Assembly (NCBI GenBank): GCA_004151065.3
Contig: NWUY0304265321.1
Coordinates: 1 to 64,000, forward strand
Reading direction: 5' to 3'
DNA: 64,000 nt
Source of the DNA: Larix sibirica
Lineage: Eukaryota; Streptophyta; Pinopsida; Pinales; Pinaceae
Positions 54,564 through 64,000 of the stretch are shown here, one piece after another. A program made the translations under genes and the position numbers. The notes below the pieces were generated by a model. That model searched no databases, was not told the DNA's origin, and was given only the letters and a program-made list of their open reading frames with translations. Within the stretch, counting starts at the first letter, position 1. Each line of letters opens with the position of its first letter.

Positions 54564-57500
54564 ATTCTATGCTGATCGGATTTTATCCCGAGGTTTGCTA
54601 GAGCTTAAGTTTCTATTTCATTATTAATAGGGAGACGGAAGTTAGGCGAGTTTTTCATAGTTATTGTATAATAAACTGTAGGTAGGGTCCTCGTTTTACC
54701 TCCTTTCACTCATTCATATGCTTATGCTACTACCATTTCCAGCGCTGTATATCTTTAGTTACGGTTCGAGGGGGTCCTACCATACCTGTGAAACCATAAA
54801 TTAGACTGTTGCATCGTCTAATCCAACTGGGATGGACTCCAAATACCCTAAGTTTTTACAGCAAGAAGGGAGGTGGGATAAGAGTGAACCGGGGAGGATA
54901 TAGCATAACCTCGGAACCATCAGTCGTCTACGATAAGCCACAGCCTTTAGCAATATATAATTAGACCTAATGAGCGGGGATAGCTTGGGTCTGAACTGCC
55001 GTAAATAATAATAATAATAAGGCCACCCCTTTCTTCTATCAGGAATAGAATCGGCTAATTGTTGCTGTTCGGAGTGTATTAAGCATAGATACTAGTGGAC
55101 TCCGGTTGATCCAATAATTCATTCATTGGGGGAAACCTCTCTCTATCAATAGGTCGAGGCAGAGGGTTGGGATTTGAAAACTTTAGAGCCTTGCATTAAT
55201 TGTCTTACGTTTGGAAAGATCGAGTGGAGGCTATCTCTATCTCCATCTCCCTACCATCTCTATTAGTACTATGGGGGCATAGTTCTCCCTTCCCCTATGT
55301 GAAGCTGGTGAATTGGTAATGAAAGAGAAAATGACCTTCCTCCAAAGTCCATGTTTGGTGAACTAACTGTTGTATGTCCTGGCCCCTGTTCGGACGTAGA
55401 GGTTGTTATGTTGGCAGTTATTGATCAAGTGCCTAAATAAAAGTCATGATTGGCTAAAACCATGCTATGGACTCGACACACTAAATGATTGAATACAAAA
55501 ATATCATTTCTAGGAATCGGAACCTCAAAGCGAAGCCCACATTCATTATATATTGCTCAAGGCTGCTGTGCAATCCCTTAAAGAAGAATAGGGGCGGTTC
55601 CTTTATAATTAGGAATGGGCACCTTGTTGTTTTTGCCTCTTAGTATATAAAATAAGGGCGGGTCGGGGAGTAGAATAACGAAGAAGATCCCCTGCTTCAG
55701 ATCTAGTTTGGTCCGGGGTGTTCCATCTCATCCAGGTGGGCCCATTTCCATCCGTCTATAGCTTTTCACTTCTAAATGAGTTCGTTTTCCGGCTTGTCAT
55801 TTTCATTTGTGTTCCCAAGGTTTGGGGGAGTACAAGAAAGGTGCTGATTGGTTTCAATCCATCCACAGTTTAGGCCTTCTCTGATCTCAGCTTAAGCAAC
55901 GTCTAGGACTAGAGTAACCTCCTACTATTCAATTTCTGGAGCAACTACTAAAAGAAAGTGAGGCGGCAGCTCGATTCGGGTCCATTACTAAAGTGGATAG
56001 GTGGGATCATTAGTTAGAAGAGTTTGAATTTCAAGGAGGTAGGGAAGACAATTCATTGGTCCCTGGAATATACTACTAAAAGGTCTACTAAGCATAGTTG
56101 AATGGAAGAGATACAGTAATCCAGAAATGGAGGAAGCTCACTCTTAGTAAATGTATTGTAAAAGATGCACTTCCCGCTATCAGTTTTAACCCTCAGAAGC
56201 GGAAGCAAGCCAACAAATCTCAAGGGCTATTGATAATACGCAAACAGGGAGTTTATTAGAAGGCTGTAAGCGCCCGTGATCACTAGTTCGGAATCATCGA
56301 TTGTGGGTGCTGGCGAGAGTCATAAACGGAACCCAACTAATTGAAAGGGGTGTCCTATATACTATCTATCAAAGTGAATGAATCATTTCACGGAGGACAG
56401 AACCAACTCGTGTGTTCGGCCTGAACTTCCAATTATTATGTGGGGACTTGCTGGGATGCATGTAGACTCCCCTTTGACTAGAAAAGACCGGTTTATTCGA
56501 GGAAGAGCAGTAACTCAATTGAGGAGACAGGATCCGGACCTACGAAATAGAATGAGTTCATTGTCCTTTTCATTATAAGGAGAAAGTGGGTGGAAAATCA
56601 TCAAGATTGAAACGCCCATTATGGTAGTGGGATCGGAGGGGCTTTATCCGGGCATCGAAGGGTCAACAGGCAATCGGGGACCTATAAATGTGCTACACCC
56701 ACCTTGAATGAGCACTCTCTGTTCTCCTCATTTCTATATAATAAGAGGGGTTGCGGCTGGTGGCATGGCACTAGCATCCGGGTCCGGGCAGGTAAGTTAG
56801 TTATATCGATTTCAGACTAGGTTAACACTAACAAGGGGCTTCACAAAAGAAATATATGGGGAGCAACATCTATTGGAAAGTCTAGAATGCAAACAAAGAA
56901 TATAGTGGAGGGGGGGCCGCAAAATGCACTTGTATTGTAGCCCGACTGCTCGAGCATGGACTCGGCTTCCTCAACTTGCATACGCCAATAAAAGCACATA
57001 TCTGATAGATAGAATAGTTTAGCTAGAGCGATAGGCTTCTGTCGAAACAACGGAGATTGCTACCAACTGGACTCTTAAGAGAGGAAGCATATGTTCGCTA
57101 GTTTAGTAAGATAGCTTGCCGCTTGCATTCGCCTTCTTTTATATAATAATAGGGTGAGCTCGCCTTCAATAGATTGGAATAGGTCAAAGTTGGGGGAGAT
57201 AGATGCAATAGATGCACTCAACGTCGATCAGACACAACAAGATAGGGGCACTTAACCGTTTCAAGGGCTCTTGGATATGTACAAAAAGCACTATAAGTTA
57301 ACTCGCCACAACTGCACTCGTTTGCAAGCTCGATCTTCCGGGAAAGGGAGATTCCTGTCCTTAATTCGCAAGTTGTATCCTGCTAAATAATTGGAACGGA
57401 AGATCACTCGCACTCACCAGCATGCACTTACCTGTCTCTCCAACCTCCCTACAAATAAATGCTGGGATAGAGTTATAGCTTGATCCATATATAGTCACCT

Positions 57501-58225
57501 CATTAATCTAGAAATCTACTTACTAAGTACAGCTGCCTCATATATAGTATATAAAGTAAGTCGTACTTATCATCTATAGTACGTATAAGGCGCAAGCATA
57601 ATTTTCGACTTGACATATGAGTTAGGTGAGACGATCCAATACAAGGCTGGTTCTATCCGCCCGCTTCATGTCTGCAAACAAGGAATATGTTAAGTAATAA
57701 TTAGTACTATAACGGCTAGTTCGTAATCTCTAATGATATCGTCTTAGTGTGCTTGGGCCGGGAGTTTCCGGTTCAATCCGGGCGGGCTCTTCTTTTATTC
57801 GTATGTGCGCGAGCCCTTTCTTTTCATATTTCACCATATCTAACGAGGGTTCCCCCAGCACCTTTGAAGTCACCTTTACTTTTAGGAAGGAAAGTAAGGC
57901 ATAATCCAAATAAGCCAGCCCTTAAGAAAGCTCAAGTTTCTGGACCCTAATGAAAGGCTTTTGGGATTTGTCTACAGAGCCAAGCTACGTGAAAATGAAT
58001 ACCACCATTTTAGCGCGTCTCTTCTTACTATAATGTTTTTACACTCACATAAGGAAACCCTATCCACGACATCTCCGTCCTTGATTTGACCTCTACATTA
58101 AACATCGTAATTAATAAGGATTTTCCCACAGTATTGGGGCTTCACAAAAGCAGGCGGGTGAATAGTAGTTTCCATTGCTGCAATAGTAGAATCCGTGGCA
58201 ATTTCACAATTAGTTGAAGCATCCG
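54564..58225. other. Long spacer, weak frame at 55920-56580
   Basis: No known gene. From about 55920 to 56580 one plus phase reads long runs between stops (QFLEQLLKESEAAARFGSIT; ALPAISFNPQKRKQANKSQG), but over ten stops interrupt it and a second phase is open at 56378-56578, so I do not call a gene. An (AAT)n run lies at 55006-55019. No RNA gene. Confidence 0.4.
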
Positions 58226-58573
58226 TCAGATTACACCGGTTGATTCTAGGTCCCTACCGTCCGCTGGTATAAGGAAGGGTTCGAAATGGTCTATATAAGA
58301 ATCAAAGTTTACGAATTCATCGTACCGGTACAGTAGTTCCAATATGCATTGGCATGGTGTTATTACTTGAAACCTCTCTATTTGTTTTGGCGGCTGGGGC
58401 GGGATAAAGCTCGGAGTCAAGCCGATAATGAAACCCCACCTTAATCTCCTCCTTCCTTCGATGGGGCGCTTTCATTCGGGTCGCACCGAGGGCCCAAGCC
58501 TTACTGTCACGAAGTATACTTATCTTAGTGTGACGAAGTATTTACCCGGTCTTGCCAAGCCTTACTGTACCCC
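58226..58573. other. Short unassigned frames, duplicated motif
   Basis: The minus frame 58226-58420 (64 codons, from ATG 58420) reads PPQPPKQIERF. A neighbouring phase continues to the left (TDASTNCEIATDSTIAAMET at about 58222-58163), as if shifted. No family recognised. AAGCCTTACTGT occurs at 58496 and 58557, and GACGAAGTAT-like words at 58507 and 58532. Confidence 0.3.
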
Positions 58574-59422
58574 TTGAGGCCGCCCACCCACCAGCGAACT
58601 GAAATAAAAAGGAACATAAAAACTCCATTAACGGTAAAGTACCGGACAAAGAATGGTCAATCTGGCTGGGGACTGCGTTATAGGATCACCGCGGCTTGCA
58701 CAGGCAGAGGAAACTTTGAAAGCCCGGGCAGCATGAGTGCCTCAATAATTCATTCTACCTGCCTGACTGATTATCCGGACCTATCGAACGGTTCAAATAC
58801 AACTACGAAATTGGGGCCCCTGACTACAACCAGTAAAACCGATATCACAAAGACAAGAATAGAAAGACGAAGGTTTTCTCATATTTAAGCAACTAATTGC
58901 TATTAACCTGGTAATTGCAACAGTTCATATTATATATCTTCTACTGATTTCTTTACGTGTGTTTTTCTTTCTGCCGTTTTCCTGCCGTTGCTTACTTGGC
59001 TTGCCTATTGGTCCAGAAAAGTGGAGCAGGAGATAGCCATTGAGAGGGTTTCGGAACGTTTTGGGTTACAAACAGGCAGTCCGACTTATGTAATGACTCG
59101 CCAATGGAATGCACGGTATCAAACTATCTATGGGAAGAACCAGCCAGCTATTATTCACCCCGCTATTATCCTGACTTCATTGCGTCGCCCCTACCATTCA
59201 AAGTATCACTGTCCAATGCAGCGGCACTAACCACTTGCTTTTACTACTATGTGGGAGTATAAATTTGTTCACTCGCCCCCTATGAAAGAAAGCCCTTTCA
59301 AATCAAAGGACCTAGTCTTTCGTCTATTTATTACTGAAGAAGTCCTATTCCATTTTATTAAGATTGGCGTCTATTCCGCTATCAGGCAGGGGCTTTTGGG
59401 TCAATCTCCAACTTATTTTTGA
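58574..59422 (+). other. Chain of three unassigned plus-strand frames
   Basis: 58574-58888 (104 codons, TTG start), 58988-59230 (80 codons) and 59249-59422 (57 codons from ATG, ending TGA) follow each other on one strand. The last reads MWEYKFVHSPPMKESPF then DLVFRLFITEEVLFHFIKIG. The second reads WSRKVEQEIAIERVSERFGL. The mix looks like real protein, but I recognise no family and see no promoter or shared frame. Possible decayed gene of plasmid or unknown origin. Confidence 0.25.
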
Positions 59423-60218
59423 AAGTGTAGGTAGGTCATGTTGTTTAATTACTCAACCACGCAACCGGGAGAACCATGGGAAAGAATAAACAGGGTAGTC
59501 GCTCGGCCAGATCAAATCGCCATCGATGGCTCTCTTCGGACCTGCTGGTAGGTGATTGGGTTCCGGTTATAAGAAAGGGTTTCAGGTCATGGGCTAGGCC
59601 CGGCAAAGAAAGAAAGAAATTCCAAAGTTTGAATTGAACATGAATGGTTGTGAATAGAGATCCAATAAGTTATTCACTCTTTTTAATCAAAACAAAAGCG
59701 TGGTTCGATCAGGTTTCTTCTTATTCGCGCCCTCGCTCTCGATGCCACCAAGCGCCCTTCTCTCTTTTTCAATTAGACAATACATTGCCAGCCAGTGTCG
59801 TCTTATTTATTATAAGTACTTTAGCAGAGCAGCAGAGAGAGAATGACTCGTTTTAGTCCCTTCCTCCGTCCACGCTTACCATTATTACATACATATATAC
59901 ATACATCCATTGGTGACTGTGAAAGCCGGTAATTCGGAATGACTTTTCAGGTAAGAGCACTTAGCGAATGGGAAACACAGCTGGTTGTTTTGTCCAAACA
60001 AGAGAGAGAGGGATTCCTCTATGCACTCGACCTTTTGAAAGAAGAGAAGAGAAGGGGATTGTGTTACCTTAGTTCTTTGTTGCAGTCTTATCACTATGGA
60101 CTCGACCACTAAATGCTCTCTCCCGAACCGGAAAGTGTAAGTTCAATAGTTCGCATGGATAGATTGCTTGGTTCGATGGCTATGGCGATAGGAAGGATAG
60201 ATAGCATGTATGATAGTT
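59423..60218. other. Spacer with unassigned frames
   Basis: A 53-codon frame from ATG at 59475 (GKNKQGSRSARSNRHRWLSS) and a 70-codon frame at 59644-59856 carry no motif. ACATATATACATACAT at 59890 is a small ACAT run. No gene recognised. Confidence 0.35.
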
Positions 60219-60344
60219 AGCCGGCGTAATAACCCTTCTAAAAAATGATCCCATCGCCGGCAGCAGGAAGAGGCACCAAAAGTAATCATCACCGGCGTAT
60301 GAACCCTTCGAGAAAATGGTATCATCGCCGGAAGGAAGAGGCAT
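60219..60344. repeat. Tandem pair of CCGGCG hairpins
   Basis: Unit 1 has CCGGCG at 60221 and CGCCGG at 60255. Unit 2 has CCGGCG at 60292 and CGCCGG at 60326. Both arms are 34 bases apart in each unit, with AACCCTTC next to the left arm and AGGAAGAGGCA after the right arm. The unit is about 71 bases. Each can fold as a six-pair GC stem with a loop of about 28 bases. Confidence 0.85.
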
Positions 60345-60928
60345 GCTATGAAACCTTTCACCTCTTTCCTTTTGTCAACTCTTTATCCACCTGAATCAGT
60401 TAGCCCTAACCCATTGATGTCATGAAGCCAGCCAGGAAGACTAAAGTAGGCAGGTAATGCCTTAGCTCTGACCCATATTTCATTGATCTGAAGGCTCTCA
60501 AGAGGGGTTTGTGAGCTTCTTATAAGGGTTGGGGAGCTTCTTATAAGGCTTTAGATGGGCTCTTGAGGAGGCTGGGTTGATCGATAAGAGCTCTGATTAT
60601 GTCTAGACTTACAGTAAACTAATTTTATACCTTCTGTGCTTCTACTGTGGACCTTCTGTGCATCAACTTTATACCTTCTGTTAGTGTTCTATATGATGTT
60701 GCCATAAAGACGTTTCAAAAGTGCCTACGTCTTGGCTAATATACGTCACAATGGAGAAGTCACGTAGAAAATGGGGATTTATGTGTCCAAATAAAAGAAA
60801 AGAGAAGAATAACTCTAGTCTCCTCTCCAAAGCTCCATCGAGGGAACCCTAGGGAAACTCCGTCAAAGCACCATCGAGGGAACAAGGTGGCAACTCCGTC
60901 AACTCTTATTTCTCTTTTCCCACCCACC
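60345..60928. other. Spacer with small direct repeats
   Basis: The repeat CCCTAACCCATT ... AAAGTAGGCA (60404-60460) is shared with 8268-8315. GAGCTTCTTATAAGG occurs at 60512 and 60534. CCATCGAGGGAAC followed by AACTCCGTCAA occurs at 60835 and 60871. No gene recognised. Confidence 0.5.
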
Positions 60929-60964
60929 TCACCCTCCTTTGTCAGGTGAGCTTTTTCCCCTCAC
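60929..60964 (-). mobile_element. LTR relic related to 4861-4897
   Basis: CACCCTCCTTT then GTCAGGTGAGCT, TTTTCCCCTCAC, close to the LTR at 4861-4897. Flanks no longer match and no primer site is seen, so it is a small relic or chance convergence over 36 bases. Confidence 0.4.
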
Positions 60965-62639
60965 AAACACTGGTTCACTTCCGCACTGACAATCCTTCCT
61001 TATTGCATTATATAAGTGCATATCCAAACACGATAAGTTAAGCAGAACCTACCTCGCACTAGTTATGGCCATCACACAGCACAACTTGTTTGGTCTTCAA
61101 GATGTATGTGTAACGCCCACAGTAAGAAAATCCCTTGCCTAATGTGGTGTATACGCTTGTTTAGTAATAACCAACATGGCTCTAATGTATGTCTTCAGAT
61201 TGATATAGATAACCTTCTATCTATTCTACTTCCTCTAAGCTATGGGGGGGCCAGGGTGCTAGGGCATACCTATCATATGAGAAACTCCCAGAAATGGGCA
61301 TAGTAGGATCACCTAAACTGGTCTACCCTAACCTCTTGCCTGCTCCGAAGAACCAACCAAGTCCATTTCTCTAAGTCTCTATTTGTTCAGAGTAACACTT
61401 CATAAAAAAAGGGCATGGTTTATTAAAGAGAAAATCCAGTTTATTGCCCCAATGAGGGTTTGTAAAACCCCATCCAAATAAGGTTTTACAATGGATACAA
61501 CTTATTCTTCGCTCATGCTCAGCTGTGTAAGGTTCCCATTTATATTCTAATAAGAAGGGGGTAAGTATGAGGTAGTACTGGCTTTACAAAGTAGAAGGGA
61601 TTACTACAGTTAACTTCTATAGTTATGCACTAAATGATTAGGTTTGTTTAAACTAGCGGGCACTATCTGAGATCTCTTCCTAGGGCATATATTTAAGCAT
61701 GTTTTTAAGCACTTCTCTCCTTTGTGTGCACTGACGTTAATTGTGTTAATTTCTTTTTTTATGCTGGTTTCTGACACAATTTATGCGCATTAAGTGTTCA
61801 TGCATCTTCTTTTTATTGTTATAACATATTTACTAACTCCAATCAATCAAACATGTTCAAACTTTAGGACACAATCGAGTAGATTATAAAATGCGCAAAG
61901 TTGCCATCTTTTATCTCAGTTGGAGGGATTCTTTAGATAGTAAAGCAGAACATAGAAAGTGAAACATACATACAGGCGCATTAATTCTGTCAACGAGAAA
62001 ATCAAAATGAAAATTAGAATGGGAGGAGTGAGGAAAAAAGGGTATTCTAGCCAACTGTATATGCCTTGTTGATTCAGGTCTACATGTATTAGTTTTGGAG
62101 ATAGCTCTAGAAAAGAGGTAACTTATGAGAAGAAAAAGATAGGATTTACTCTTCTATGAGCATACGCTTTTCAACCTTGCCCCTTACGCTAACGCTATAT
62201 CATACGCTGTCCCCGCCTCATAACTTGCCAAAGGACGTAGCGCAGTAAGTCCTTCTACTGGATGGAAAGACTTACTATCGTAGCAGAGTCCTTTAAATAG
62301 GTCCTGACAAAAGGAAGTACATAAGTGAGGAAAGACTCTGTTTACTTGCCTTATGACTTGCCTTATTACCTCAAAATACACTCTGAAAGACCTATAACAC
62401 AGCCTGTAAGATCACGGAAAAATAGTACAGTTTAGATCTTGTTGGACCATCAAATTGAAATCCTGCATCTTATCGTGGAATGGAGCTTGAGTCTTTGTTT
62501 CAAGTGTCCCATTAGCCTTTTACATTTTTCCGCGGGGCCAATCCTTCACACGATGGTCAGGTGCTTGACAGGCAAAACAGGGTTTAGGAGAATGAAAATA
62601 ATGCACCCTTTGCACAAATGCCCAACCTCACCACCAGCG
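60965..62639. other. Spacer, partly AT-rich
   Basis: No gene recognised. The stretch 61610-62160 is AT-rich and nuclear-like. CGCTAACGCTATATCATACG and ACTTGCC words lie at 62185-62365. Frames at 61106, 62184 and 62439 are unassigned. Confidence 0.4.
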
Positions 62640-62900
62640 GAGACTACAAAGACAAAGGTAGCAAACAACATAGTATTAGGGGAAAATAAAGCTAGGATGA
62701 AGCCAGCGAAGGCAGAGCCCACATCCCTTCCTGTTTCTTATATAGTTTCATCTCCCTAGCCATATCCAATCGGAGACCTAGTCTAACCTTGAATAGCATC
62801 AGCAGAAAAGCAAGCATTCGAACCATTTCCAGCCCTTGTAAAGATCGATGCAATGCAAAAAAAGGTAGATAGTAAAAAGGCAGAGGTAGCAAAGTAGTTA
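62640..62900 (-). repeat. Ala/Ser/Thr/Gly/Tyr triplet repeat, locus 9
   Basis: Minus phases read FATSAFLLSTFF at about 62895-62860 and GSAFAGFILALFSP then TMLFATFVFVVSAGG at about 62720-62635. More Phe/Leu than at other loci. ATFVF also occurs at locus 8. Confidence 0.4.
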
Positions 62901-64000
62901 GAATAGGCCTTTGTAGTATGAGGTGAGAGCCCGTTGTTAGAGGTGATAGGCCTGTGTAGTTCTAAGCAGTTCTAGCCTGTAGCATATACTTTTATATCTA
63001 ATAAGTAAGCTAGAGTAAGTATGAGTGAAGTTTCCATAGTAGCGAGCCCTCTAGTTTTCTCTTATTCCTACTCTTTATACTTTACAGACACCTACTTTTA
63101 AAGGAATAGAAATAACTCTTATTTTTTTTCTCTTTTATTTCAATAAACAAACCTAATCTTAATTCCATTCTATCCTCTAAAGAGTAATAAAGAGTTTACC
63201 CTCTCTTCCAGCAGATAAAGATCCTACCCTCGATTCCTTAAGGAGATAAGCAACCTTATTAATCATACTCTACCTAAAGCTTTAAGCTGGGTTAGCAGCA
63301 TAGTAGATCAGTTGGGTTAGCATAGTGGAGTTTTTTAGGTTGAGTTAGTAGTATTCGTTCATGGATAGGTATTGATCTGTCTTCATTCCTCTATTAAATA
63401 TATAAACTAATAATAGAAGGAAAGCTCCTACTCTTAATACTTTAGATCACCTACACTAAATAGACTATATATCTCCTAAGGATCATACTTAACTACTGAA
63501 GAGAGATCAAGCAACTCTAATGAAGAGAAAGTTGTTACTATTTTATCCACCGAATTCCTTCCTTGCATAGGAGGTACTCTGCTCGATTGTAGAGTAGAGC
63601 CCTGCTGGTTTCTTAATGAAAATAGAATCTCTATCCGATTTTAGAAGCCCGTCTGGCACTCGACCCGAAATCCTGACTTAAGATTAGTACGATCTTAGGA
63701 AATGCATATCTGTGATTATACTTAGCATGTTTGCCTTACTACGCCATGTTCACAAAGTAGAAATTACCGTCCCATACGGTTTATATAGACTAAATTACCA
63801 CATACATACGCCAGAGCGCCCGAATCCATTAAATTATAAGGCACTGGACCGCCGTAATCCTATGTAATAATTATGGCAACCAAAAACCCTCCTAGCCATC
63901 ATCCTAGCAGCATAAAGACCCCTACAGACCCCGGTAGTAGTCGAAACCAACCACCCTAGAGTAGCCAAGCAGAGATTAAGGTGGTGGGAGTGGCCGTAGA
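62901..64000. other. Spacer to window end
   Basis: AT-rich with recurring CTCTTA, CTACTCTT and AAGAGTAA words at 63040-63260, and GGGTTAGCA at 63291 and 63324. The GC-richer end (63770-64000) was checked for a tRNA or gene end and none was found. Confidence 0.4.

Noticed and set aside
57740-57800. tRNA T-arm (CCGGTTCAATCCGGGCGG)
   Set aside because: The bases around TTCAATC do not pair as a five-base stem, and no anticodon or acceptor arm is found.
58226-58420. cox2 fragment (FDSYI ... IPADGRDLES resembles the cox2 FDSY-IPEDDLELG region)
   Set aside because: Only a few residues agree, spacing is wrong, and the copper-site motifs do not follow.

Overview
This window looks like gene-free plant DNA, most probably the non-coding part of a very large, sparse plant mitochondrial genome; a conifer or other gymnosperm is my best guess. 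The grounds are indirect. I find no rRNA, no tRNA, no intact standard organelle gene and no group II intron end in 64 kb. Base composition looks intermediate. There are many short dispersed and tandem repeats of unrelated families, and broken pieces of nuclear plant transposons and one nuclear gene family, which is what large plant mitogenomes accumulate. A repeat-rich nuclear segment cannot be excluded from this sequence alone.

Recognisable imported pieces, all broken: a Ty1/copia gag-protease remnant (1080-1957, minus); an LTR end with a primer-binding site complementary to plant initiator tRNA-Met (about 4559-5150, minus); a LINE segment from the endonuclease/reverse-transcriptase linker (5158-5590, plus); a LINE reverse-transcriptase segment (21655-21945, plus); a Ty3/gypsy-type aspartic protease segment (34200-34840, minus); a plant-mobile-domain-like pseudogene (39335-40500, plus); and the 3' end of an LTR element with polypurine tract, TATA box and poly(A) signal (43691-44520, plus). 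None can make a product as it stands.

Native-looking repeats: (i) a three-base-periodic family whose best frame reads Ala, Ser, Thr, Gly and Tyr, found at about nine loci in both orientations; (ii) a composite family built of short modules, dense at 22.2-25.4 kb and recurring at 42.3 and 44.6 kb; (iii) a hairpin-like element at three sites; (iv) a 33-bp motif identical at three distant sites and tandemly expanded at one; (v) a 60-bp exact repeat 22 kb apart; (vi) many diverged local duplications, the clearest about 0.7 kb per unit at 19.4-20.7 kb. 

A few stretches keep longer reading frames that I cannot identify (6.9-7.3, 13.5-13.8, 44.7-45.9, 46.3-47.3, 58.2-59.4 kb). The longest uninterrupted frame is 174 codons (29129-29653), unremarkable for 64 kb, so I do not claim any functional protein gene. 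No genes work together here; the interest lies in repeat structure and in nuclear-to-organelle transfer.
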